Shown: one piece after another, positions 1 through 5,019 of the stretch
Numbering within the stretch: the first letter of the stretch is position 1
Layout: each line of letters opens with the position of its first letter
DNA from: Bdellovibrionales bacterium
GTDB taxonomy: Bacteria; Bdellovibrionota; Bdellovibrionia; Bdellovibrionales; UBA1609
Assembly (NCBI GenBank): GCA_020434645.1
Contig: JAGRAK010000161.1
Location: 1 to 5,019, forward strand
DNA: 5,019 bases
Direction: 5' to 3'
Made by a program: the position numbers and the translations under genes
Notes under the pieces: generated by a model
The model's database searches: none
What the model was told of the DNA's origin: nothing
The model's input: only the letters and a program-made list of their open reading frames with translations

Positions 1-1655
1 CAGCGGGCGGTATCCGGCTTCCCCGTTCCGCTTAAAAGCCCTGGAATTTCACGAAACTGACGGCGAATTTCATCAACCATTTGAGCTGCTGCTTTTCCGA
101 CTGATGTCATTGTCATAGATGCTGCAAGTAGCACAACCATTGCACCTAAGAATATCCCAATTACAACTTTAGGATCTGCAATATCCATAGCATCATTTAA
201 GCCCGCTACTTTTACCGCTTGTTTAAACGCCACAAAAAGCGCCAGCGCTGTCATTGCGGCAGAACCGATGGCAAAACCTTTTCCAACTGCTGCTGTTGTG
301 TTACCGAGAGCATCGAGTCCGTCTGTGATTTTTCTCACTTCAGGCCCAAGCTGTGACATCTCTGAAATTCCGCCCGCGTTATCCGCAATTGGTCCATAAG
401 AATCAATAGTCATTGTCACGCCCACTGTGGCAAGCATCCCCACTGCTGACATCGCAATACCGTAAAGACCTGCAAATTCAAATGAGGCGTAAATAGCGCC
501 CGCAATAAGAATAAGGGGCCCCGCCGTAGACTCAAGGCCTACTGCTAAACCCGAAATAATATTTGTCGCAGGCCCAGTTTTTGAAGCTTCAGCCACCTTA
601 CGGACTGGCGCAGCTGACGTGTAATACTCTGTCACTTTACCGATAGCAAAGCCGGCAACTGTACCCGACAACACCGCCCAATAAACATTAAGGTTGTAAC
701 CCGACCAGTTCATATAAAATGCAGTACCACCAAGAAATAAAACTCCAGCAACAGACTCAGAAAGGGTCAGTGCCGTTGACGGATTCATCTTCTTAAAAAC
801 ATTCATTCCTAAAATACCGACAACTGATGCTGCAAGACCAATTACAGACATAAGAAGCGGAAGCGACATCAACATTTCTCGACTCATGCCTGAAAAATAA
901 AGAGTCAAATCGGCTGCAGGGAGAGTCGCGGCAATCGTAATCGCGGCCACCATTGAGCCCACATAAGACTCATAAATATCAGCGCCCATTCCTGCAACGT
1001 CACCAACATTATCACCCACGTTATCGGCAATAACACCTGGGTTACGTGGATCATCTTCTGGTATTCCAGCTTCAATTTTACCCACAAGATCTGATCCCAC
1101 ATCCGCGGCTTTTGTAAAAATACCGCCTCCAATTCTAGAGAAAAGAGCAATTGATGATGCGCCCATTGAGAAGCCCGCGATCACCGGAACGGTTGCTACA
1201 TCTTGACAGAAGAAATAAAATAATCCACCAAGAGCGATAAGACCAAGACTTGCCACAGCAAGTCCCATTACCGAACCGCTATTAAATGAAACAAGCAATG
1301 CCTGACCAACACCATGATCTTTTGCCGCCGCTGCCGTTCTGACATTACCTTTTGTTGCCGCTTTCATTCCAATAAAACCAGCAAGACCTGAAGAGATGGC
1401 TCCAATAACAAATGAAATTGCGGTGTCCATGCCGAGTCCCCAGAAAACGAGTCCTCCCACTACCACAACAAAAATTAAAATTTTGCTATATTCGGCTTTT
1501 AAGAAAGTCATAGCGCCAAGATGAATCTCTTCGGCAATCGACTTCATTTTATCTGTGCCTGCGGATTGTTTCACCACCATTATATAAGTAATAAGTGCTG
1601 CAAGAAGGCCAATTCCTCCGGCCACCGGAGCTAAAATTCCTAAATCAAATATCAT
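1..1655 (-). CDS. hppA: Membrane-bound ion-pumping pyrophosphatase, K+-dependent type (C-terminus cut by window edge)
   Basis: This integral membrane pump hydrolyses pyrophosphate to phosphate and uses the energy to move Na+ and/or H+ across the cytoplasmic membrane. The window holds 551 full codons with no stop. The last visible residues (REIPGLLSGTGKPDTAR) match the point in the family about 130 residues before the usual end, so the final acidic motif lies outside. Visible hallmarks are KAADVGSDLVGK (182-193), the acidic substrate and Mg2+ site DDPRNPG..ADNVGDNVGD (201-219), GMGADIYES (222-230) and IDSYGPIADNAGG (417-429), separated by many hydrophobic helices. GNTTAAVGKG (451-460) has Ala455 and Gly458, where K+-independent enzymes have Lys and Thr, so K+ dependence is expected. 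Glu229 sits at the place of the glutamate linked to Na+ pumping. The ATG at 1655 is chosen because GGGAGA lies 7 bases upstream of it; the in-frame ATG at 1661 would touch that site. Confidence 0.96.
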   Translation of the reverse strand, partial: MIFDLGILAPVAGGIGLLAALITYIMVVKQSAGTDKMKSIAEEIHLGAMTFLKAEYSKILIFVVVVGGLVFWGLGMDTAISFVIGAISSGLAGFIGMKAATKGNVRTAAAAKDHGVGQALLVSFNSGSVMGLAVASLGLIALGGLFYFFCQDVATVPVIAGFSMGASSIALFSRIGGGIFTKAADVGSDLVGKIEAGIPEDDPRNPGVIADNVGDNVGDVAGMGADIYESYVGSMVAAITIAATLPAADLTLYFSGMSREMLMSLPLLMSVIGLAASVVGILGMNVFKKMNPSTALTLSESVAGVLFLGGTAFYMNWSGYNLNVYWAVLSGTVAGFAIGKVTEYYTSAAPVRKVAEASKTGPATNIISGLAVGLESTAGPLILIAGAIYASFEFAGLYGIAMSAVGMLATVGVTMTIDSYGPIADNAGGISEMSQLGPEVRKITDGLDALGNTTAAVGKGFAIGSAAMTALALFVAFKQAVKVAGLNDAMDIADPKVVIGIFLGAMVVLLAASMTMTSVGKAAAQMVDEIRRQFREIPGLLSGTGKPDTAR

Positions 1656-1661
1656 AGTCAT

Positions 1662-1667
1662 TCTCCC
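1662..1667 (-). promoter_or_regulatory. Ribosome binding site of hppA
   Basis: On the minus strand this reads GGGAGA, six bases before the ATG at 1655 (GGGAG itself is seven bases away). It decides between two in-frame ATG codons at 1661 and 1655, because the first would leave no spacer. It directly abuts an inverted repeat on its upstream side. Confidence 0.75.
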
Positions 1668-1686
1668 ATGTTGTGTCCTACAACAT
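1668..1686 (-). repeat. Perfect 7-base inverted repeat before hppA
   Basis: The minus strand reads ATGTTGT, then AGGAC, then ACAACAT: two perfect 7-base arms with a 5-base centre. It lies between a TTGACA box and the hppA ribosome binding site. It could be a repressor operator, or an RNA hairpin next to the ribosome binding site. No U-run follows, so it is not a normal terminator. The repeat is seen directly; its function is inference. Confidence 0.55.
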
Positions 1687-1710
1687 TGATTTTCATCCCG
1701 ATAATGTCAA
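1682..1710 (-). promoter_or_regulatory. Possible promoter of hppA (TTGACA box, weak -10)
   Basis: The minus strand has a perfect -35 consensus TTGACA (1705-1710), preceded by an A/T-rich stretch that contains the methyltransferase stop codon. At the standard 17-base spacing the -10 position reads AATGTT (1682-1687), a poor match to TATAAT that overlaps the upstream arm of the inverted repeat. If this is a promoter, transcription would start within or just after the repeat, which would favour an operator role over an RNA hairpin. Confidence 0.35.
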
Positions 1711-1718
1711 TTTTAAAA

Positions 1719-2843
1719 TTAATTGATTTTGTATTCTAGAAATCGACACTCTATGGCACCATTAAATAACGGTATTCGTCGCGACGATTTTAGCTTTAAA
1801 GCCTTGGTGAGATCTTCATTTCCTGAAAGTATCCAGCATGTCCAGCCCTTGAACTCTTTTTTAAGCCCATAAGCCAGGTCTTTATATGAATCTTTTAATT
1901 CCTCTGTGACGCCCAGCCGCTCACCATATGGTGGGTTCAGTATCATCATGCCCTTTTCTACGGGACGAGCGAGCATATCCACACCGCTTTGCTCAAAAGT
2001 GATCAGATCATCTACGCCAGCACGCTCAGCATTGCGCCTCGCCATTCTCACCACTTTTGAATCTCGGTCATATCCATATAAGTGCACATTTGGCACCGCC
2101 TGCTCGCGATCAAGGGCCTCTGTCACGAGCCGATCCCAAACATCAGATTTAAAATCAGCAAATTTTTGGAATGCAAATTTTTTTCTTAAAGAGCCTGGCG
2201 TAATATTTTTAAGCATTAAAGCCGCCTCAATTAAAATTGTGCCAGAGCCGCACATCGGATCAACCAATGCCGTATCACACTCCCAACCCGTCATTTTCAC
2301 TAAACCCGCAGCAAGATGTTCTCTCAGCGGAGCCTCACCTTGTTCAGAGCGATAACCTCGATGAGAAAGATTGTCCCCCGTTGTATCGACAGACACACTG
2401 ACTTGGTTTTTAACAATACGAACCATAAACATAACATCAGGCTCTTTATTGTCGACATTCGGGCGCTCACCATATTTTTCTCTAAATTGATCGGCTATGG
2501 CGTCTTTAATTTTCATCGCCACAAATCTTTGATCATGAAATGAACTATCTCGTACAGAAGCGTCGATCATAAATGTGTCATTCAGACCCAAGTACTTCGT
2601 AAAGTCATGCTTCATTATATTGTTATAAAGCTCATCCGGTTTATATGCCGGAAAATCAAGCACAGGCTTTATTATTCGAGTCGCTGTGCGCAGCTCTAAA
2701 TTCGCGCGATAGCACCCCTCCCAATTGGAGTCAAAAGTCACACCTGCCGGGCCTTTTTTGAGTACTTTTAAACCCAAACCCACAAGCTCATCGGCTAGCA
2801 CATCGGCCATTCCTTTAGAGGTAACTGCAATAAATTCTGCCAT
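1719..2843 (-). CDS. rlmL: Stand-alone THUMP-domain RNA guanine-N2 methyltransferase, RlmL/YpsC type
   Basis: This is a predicted cytosolic S-adenosylmethionine-dependent RNA methyltransferase. In E. coli the homologous half of RlmKL makes m2G2445 in 23S rRNA. The 374 residues show an N-terminal ferredoxin-like and THUMP region for RNA binding (about 1-155), the conserved LSHRGYR and EAPLREHLAAGLV link (159-182), SAM motif I DPMCGSGT (195-202), an acidic motif II in YGYDRD (256-261), and the catalytic NPPYGER (303-309). The NPPY motif marks methylation of an exocyclic amino group. The E. coli protein is about 700 residues because RlmK is fused on; here only the RlmL half is present, as in Bacillus YpsC. 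The ATG at 2843 has AAGG eight bases upstream. The exact target base is inferred from family only, and another rRNA or tRNA guanine is possible. Confidence 0.88.
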   Translation of the reverse strand: MAEFIAVTSKGMADVLADELVGLGLKVLKKGPAGVTFDSNWEGCYRANLELRTATRIIKPVLDFPAYKPDELYNNIMKHDFTKYLGLNDTFMIDASVRDSSFHDQRFVAMKIKDAIADQFREKYGERPNVDNKEPDVMFMVRIVKNQVSVSVDTTGDNLSHRGYRSEQGEAPLREHLAAGLVKMTGWECDTALVDPMCGSGTILIEAALMLKNITPGSLRKKFAFQKFADFKSDVWDRLVTEALDREQAVPNVHLYGYDRDSKVVRMARRNAERAGVDDLITFEQSGVDMLARPVEKGMMILNPPYGERLGVTEELKDSYKDLAYGLKKEFKGWTCWILSGNEDLTKALKLKSSRRIPLFNGAIECRFLEYKIN

Positions 2844-2855
2844 AAGGTAGACCTT
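2844..2855 (-). promoter_or_regulatory. Ribosome binding site of the methyltransferase, inside a small palindrome
   Basis: The minus strand reads AAGGTCTACCTT directly before the ATG at 2843. AAGG is a reasonable ribosome binding site at 8-base spacing. It is self-complementary with the following CCTT across a four-base loop, so it could fold on itself weakly. The site is seen; any effect on translation is speculative. Confidence 0.5.
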
Positions 2856-2863
2856 GTCGCCTA

Positions 2864-2869
2864 AATATA
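2864..2869 (-). promoter_or_regulatory. Possible -10 box upstream of the methyltransferase
   Basis: The minus strand reads TATATT, one mismatch from TATAAT, in the 60-base gap between the 88-residue secreted protein and the methyltransferase. The position 17 bases upstream (CGAATA) is a poor -35. It may be a weak promoter or chance in an A/T-rich gap. Confidence 0.22.
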
Positions 2870-2903
2870 CACAGCGCGCAAGATCTTATTCGGTTTTATT
2901 TTT

Positions 2904-3170
2904 TTATTTGGATTTTTTATTAACTTCAGTCTTCTCTTCGGCTTTTTTAGTGTAGCTTTTCAACACTCGCTCTTCAATTGCTCGGCGGTCAACTCCGGCA
3001 ATAGGAGTGGGCATATCCACTTGCACCTTTAGATCTTCTTCATCAACACCACCAGGATATGACCGAGACTTATTTACAATGGCTGGCGAACCAGAGCTTC
3101 TCTCTTCGCCGTAAGCAAAGCTAACACTCAAAATCAAACTTACACTCAGTAATGTCGCTAAAAATCTCAT
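2904..3170 (-). CDS. Small exported protein of unknown function
   Basis: I do not recognise this 88-residue protein. It begins with a clear signal peptide: MR, a hydrophobic core from about residue 3 to 18, and likely cleavage after SFA (19) or AYG (21). There is no lipobox cysteine and no cysteine at all. The mature part (about 67 residues) is strongly charged. It has a PGGVDEEDLKVQVDMPTP segment (39-56), then a probable amphipathic helix DRRAIEERVLKSYTKK (61-76), and a lysine-rich tail ending NKKSK. The ATG at 3170 is preferred to an upstream in-frame TTG at 3206 because it places the signal peptide at the N-terminus and follows AGTAGGGA, though the spacing of about two bases is short. It lies 38 bases after the nitrilase gene and is probably co-transcribed. 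The protein would act in the periplasm or outside the cell. Confidence 0.72.
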   Translation of the reverse strand: MRFLATLLSVSLILSVSFAYGEERSSGSPAIVNKSRSYPGGVDEEDLKVQVDMPTPIAGVDRRAIEERVLKSYTKKAEEKTEVNKKSK

Positions 3171-3208
3171 ATTCCCTACTGAATCAAAAAAATAGCCAAG
3201 CGGCAACC

Positions 3209-4054
3209 TTAAAGCCGTCGATGGTGCACCATCGGGATCTGTCGCCTCATATTTTGCAAATCTTCAGGCTGCAAAGTTAAAATTGTCATGGCCGCCCCAT
3301 CTTCACCCAGGTCAGAGAGCACCTCTCCCCATGGATTCACAATAAGCGAGTGCCCATAGGTCTCACGAGTATCACCTTGTTTATTTTTATGGCCACCTGA
3401 CTGTGCTGCCGACACAACAAAGGCTTGTGATTCAATTGCCCGAGCCCGCAAGAGCACATGCCAATGCGCTCGCCCCGTCGGCACCAGAAAAGCGGCTGGC
3501 ACGAGTAGCAAATGAGCATTTTTTTTTGCATATTTTGCATAGAGCTCAGAAAACCGCATGTCATAGCAAATCGAGAGCCCAATGTTCCAGCCCTTGAACT
3601 TTAAAATCTGCGGTTTGCGGCCGGCTACATAATAGTCAGACTCCCTCACTGGAGGAGCGCCTTTTACATCTACATCAAATAAATGAATCTTTTCGTATAC
3701 GACTTTAGGGGCTTGACCTGGCAGCACAACCACTGTGGCATTCACACATTTCTTGCCGCGCCGAACAGATACAGACCCAAATATAAGTGCACACTTCTGC
3801 GCTTTAGAGAATTTTTGAAAATCCCGCCAAAAATCTTCTTTTAAATTTAATGCTCCTACTGCCAGATCAGATTTTTTGTTTATTCGCAAAAAAAGTGCAT
3901 TCTCAGGCAAACAAACGAGATCACACGACTTCCCCCGCAACTCAGAAAGTATATGCATTACGCTTTGAACATTAGCATGAACATCATCAACCGATGTCAT
4001 CTGTACGACTGCTACTTTTAATGACTTTTTAGGAGTTGGCGGTAAAGATTTCAT
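3209..4054 (-). CDS. Nitrilase-superfamily amidase, Nit1/deaminated glutathione amidase type
   Basis: This 281-residue enzyme belongs to the carbon-nitrogen hydrolase superfamily. The Cys-Glu-Lys triad is complete: Glu51 in CLPENA, Lys122 in YEKIHLFDVD, and Cys163 in SICYDMRFSELY. A further conserved glutamate is Glu138 in PPVRESDYY. The KIHLFDVD..G....ES pattern, the YDMRFSELY after the cysteine, the AHWHVLLRARAIES segment (196-209) and the RRQIPMVHHRR ending are those of the Nit1/YbeM branch. That branch hydrolyses deaminated glutathione, a side product of transaminases, to a-ketoglutarate and Cys-Gly. Related omega-amidases are the main alternative. There is no signal peptide, so it should be cytosolic. 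The core begins at SLKVAVVQMTS, so the first ten residues are an unaligned extension. The ATG at 4054 has no clear ribosome binding site; an 18-base gap separates it from the preceding gene. Confidence 0.9.
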   Translation of the reverse strand: MKSLPPTPKKSLKVAVVQMTSVDDVHANVQSVMHILSELRGKSCDLVCLPENALFLRINKKSDLAVGALNLKEDFWRDFQKFSKAQKCALIFGSVSVRRGKKCVNATVVVLPGQAPKVVYEKIHLFDVDVKGAPPVRESDYYVAGRKPQILKFKGWNIGLSICYDMRFSELYAKYAKKNAHLLLVPAAFLVPTGRAHWHVLLRARAIESQAFVVSAAQSGGHKNKQGDTRETYGHSLIVNPWGEVLSDLGEDGAAMTILTLQPEDLQNMRRQIPMVHHRRL

Positions 4055-4059
4055 TTGAA

Positions 4060-4074
4060 AGCGAGAGTCTCACT
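4060..4074 (-). repeat. Small hairpin between the Cys-rich gene and the nitrilase gene
   Basis: The minus strand reads AGTGAG, ACT, CTCGCT: a six-pair stem (one G-U pair as RNA) with a three-base loop. It overlaps the stop codon of the upstream gene and ends five bases before the nitrilase ATG. It occupies the place where a ribosome binding site would be. There is no U-run, so it is not a terminator. Confidence 0.35.
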
Positions 4075-4411
4075 ACTCATGATCAGATGAAGATGTGATC
4101 CTCACTTGACCCAATTCACGGCACTTCCAGTTGGCCGCTTCAAGATTACCCTTAATATTTTCAACCACCTTCATACAAGTTGAAACATTTTGAGCTCGCC
4201 CAACCTCTTTATCAATGCCGGCCTTTGTGTACAAAGCAACGCACTTATTATCTTCTAAATCGTTCTCAATTCGAATCGTGCGAACAATTTTACGATTTTT
4301 ACATAAAAAGTAATTGCTTGAACTTTCGCTTTTAGCTGGCTCAACAGCTGCAAAAGCCATGGTGGAGGCGGCTATTAAAGAAAGTAGAATTATTAATCTT
4401 GTGCTCTTCAT
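4073..4411 (-). CDS. Small exported protein with four cysteines, unknown function
   Basis: The 112-residue product starts with a signal peptide: MKSTR, a hydrophobic stretch LIILLSLIAASTMA, and a canonical AFA cleavage site after residue 21. The mature part has four cysteines (37, 57, 79, 97) in the pattern YFLCKNRKIVRTIRIE, DNKCVALYTK, VSTCMKVV, ANWKCREL, which suits two disulfides in an oxidising compartment. From memory this resembles small periplasmic proteins of Proteobacteria and Bdellovibrionota with a C..RTI.V..C.V.Y.K..C....W.C layout and no known function; I cannot confirm the match. The tail (RITSSSDHE) is polar. The ATG at 4411 is preferred over the in-frame TTG at 4441, which would push ten polar residues ahead of the signal peptide and has no ribosome binding site. 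AAGGA lies only two bases before the ATG. The gene sits 48 bases after rplX. Confidence 0.78.
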   Translation of the reverse strand: MKSTRLIILLSLIAASTMAFAAVEPAKSESSSNYFLCKNRKIVRTIRIENDLEDNKCVALYTKAGIDKEVGRAQNVSTCMKVVENIKGNLEAANWKCRELGQVRITSSSDHE

Positions 4412-4459
4412 ATTCCTTCTCAGACTAACAAAGTCGAGCAAAAGAACAAGGTTGAATTC

Positions 4460-4720
4460 TTATTTACTTTTAGAAGCTTTACCTTTGGCGGTTTTTTTCT
4501 TCTCTTGAGCTGCCTTTTCGACGAGTTTTATGTTCGAATAATCAATAAAACCTTCAGACTTAAGTATGCCCTCTTTTTTATCGAAATTAGTCTGAACACG
4601 AACGCCTTGAACTTTAACTTTCAATTTTACAGGGTCAATAGCCAAAACAGTGCCTTTTGTGCCTTTTTGAGCGCCCGCAATCACTTGTACAGAGTCACCT
4701 TTTTTAATATTTAATTTCAC
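4460..4720 (-). CDS. rplX: 50S ribosomal protein L24, short form (KOW domain)
   Basis: This 86-residue protein is L24 of the large subunit, which binds near the 5' end of 23S rRNA and starts 50S assembly. The KOW motif is clear: IKKGDSVQVIAGAQKGTKGTV (5-25), with G8, D9, G16, K19, G20 and G23, followed by LKVKVQGVRVQTN (33-45) and the EGFIDYSNIKLV segment (56-67). Usual bacterial L24 is about 100-105 residues and continues with a second conserved basic region; here that is replaced by a lysine-rich tail (KKKTAKGKASKSK). The start is GTG at 4720, supported by AAAGGAG seven bases upstream. It begins two bases after the rpmB stop, so translation is probably coupled. It is not next to rplN and rplE as in a standard S10 operon, so a second, divergent copy is possible. 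Confidence 0.9.
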   Translation of the reverse strand: MKLNIKKGDSVQVIAGAQKGTKGTVLAIDPVKLKVKVQGVRVQTNFDKKEGILKSEGFIDYSNIKLVEKAAQEKKKTAKGKASKSK

Positions 4721-4722
4721 GA

Positions 4723-5019
4723 CTACGCTCCTTTAGCTTTCGACGCGGCGGATTTTTTAGTTTTAGGCTGTTTTCTTTTCAATTGTGCGCGGATCTTACC
4801 TTTTACGGCCTTAGCACGAGCCGACAGTTTCTTGTCATCTTGATTGAGAATATATGTGTCAAAACCACCAACATGCTCCATATCTCGAAGCGCTGAAGTT
4901 GCAATCTTAAAACCAACTGAGCGATTTAAAGCAGAGCTAAATATCTGTTTTTTCTGAATATTTGGCTGAACCATAAACTTCGTTTTAATGTTTGAATGGC
5001 TCACTCGGTTCTTAACAAC
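4723..5019 (-). CDS. rpmB: 50S ribosomal protein L28 (N-terminus cut by window edge)
   Basis: The reading frame is open to the window edge, giving 98 visible residues and no true start. The first visible residues, VVKNRVSHSNIKTKF, are the conserved L28 motif that normally follows a short start segment containing TGK. The GTG inside it (5004) is therefore an internal valine, not the initiator. Further family features are QPNIQKKQIFSSALNRSVGFKI with the basic rRNA-contacting residues, then ATSALRDMEHVGGFDTYIL and LSARAKAVKGKIRAQL. The C-terminus carries a lysine/alanine-rich tail (KRKQPKTKKSAASKAKGA) longer than in E. coli L28 (78 residues). L28 helps assemble the large subunit. The last codons also hold the ribosome binding site of rplX. 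Confidence 0.92.
   Translation of the reverse strand, partial: VVKNRVSHSNIKTKFMVQPNIQKKQIFSSALNRSVGFKIATSALRDMEHVGGFDTYILNQDDKKLSARAKAVKGKIRAQLKRKQPKTKKSAASKAKGA
4728..4734 (-). promoter_or_regulatory. Ribosome binding site of rplX, inside rpmB
   Basis: The minus strand reads AAAGGAG, a strong site seven bases before the GTG at 4720. It lies in the last codons of rpmB (for Lys-Gly-Ala), which fixes the GTG start and suggests that the two ribosomal proteins are made in a coupled way. Confidence 0.8.

Noticed and set aside
905..1150. Minus-strand open frame of 81 codons
   Set aside because: It lies wholly inside hppA in another frame, while the hppA frame gives uninterrupted family motifs.
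1709..1720. Palindrome AATTTTAAAATT
   Set aside because: It is a simple A/T run at the end of the methyltransferase gene and is likely a chance palindrome.
1906..2543. Two overlapping plus-strand open frames opposite the methyltransferase
   Set aside because: They run antisense to conserved methyltransferase motifs and show no domain or ribosome binding site.
2872..2910. T-rich run resembling a terminator
   Set aside because: The T-run is on the plus strand, where no gene is transcribed, and no proper stem precedes it. On the minus strand it is A-rich and comes before the GCGCGC palindrome.
3171..3206. Upstream TTG start for the 88-residue exported protein
   Set aside because: The ATG at 3170 gives a normal signal peptide with a purine-rich site before it; the TTG version puts twelve extra residues in front.
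3337..3597. Open frames on both strands within the nitrilase gene
   Set aside because: They overlap the catalytic-cysteine region of a clear enzyme gene and their translations look like frame shadows.
4412..4441. Upstream TTG start for the four-cysteine protein
   Set aside because: It would add ten residues before a well-formed signal peptide and has no ribosome binding site.
4314..4714. Plus-strand open frames opposite the Cys-rich gene and rplX
   Set aside because: Their translations are antisense to a signal peptide and a KOW domain, and lack support of their own.
1..5019. Insertion sequences, CRISPR arrays, tRNA or rRNA genes, phage or defence genes
   Set aside because: I saw no regular direct repeats, transposase motifs or RNA gene signatures; coding density is high and all genes are housekeeping-like or small exported proteins.

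Overview
This window carries seven genes, all read from the minus strand, so the biological order runs from high to low coordinates. It looks like a bacterial chromosomal core region with no sign of mobile DNA. The mix is ribosomal proteins, an rRNA methyltransferase, a nitrilase-family repair enzyme, an ion-pumping pyrophosphatase and two very small signal-peptide proteins. Two observations suggest a Gram-negative bacterium of the old 'deltaproteobacterial' kind, perhaps Bdellovibrionota: an L28 with the VxNxVSHSNIKTK type of N-terminus, and a small secreted protein with four cysteines. This placement is inference, with no marker strong enough to fix the lineage.

Layout in transcription order. 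The window opens inside rpmB (ribosomal protein L28, 5' end outside). Two bases after its stop comes a short rplX (ribosomal protein L24), whose ribosome binding site lies inside the end of rpmB. Next is a 112-residue exported protein with four cysteines (4073-4411), then a nitrilase-superfamily amidase of the Nit1/deaminated-glutathione-amidase type (3209-4054), then an 88-residue exported protein of unknown function (2904-3170). The gaps between these are only 2, 48, 18 and 38 bases, and none holds a recognisable terminator, so they may be one transcript.

After a 60-base gap comes a stand-alone THUMP/UPF0020 RNA methyltransferase of the RlmL/YpsC type (1719-2843). After a further 63-base gap comes the membrane pyrophosphatase hppA (1-1655, C-terminus outside the window). 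The gap before hppA holds a TTGACA box and a perfect 7-base inverted repeat that abuts the hppA ribosome binding site, the clearest regulatory-looking signal here.

The genes share a loose theme of growth and housekeeping: ribosome parts, rRNA modification, metabolite repair, and removal of the pyrophosphate made by biosynthesis with recovery of its energy as an ion gradient. I see no convincing evidence of a new multi-gene system. The points most worth a second look are the placement and shortness of rplX beside rpmB, the inverted repeat before hppA, and the two small exported proteins flanking the nitrilase gene. No gene-free stretch exceeds 63 bases.
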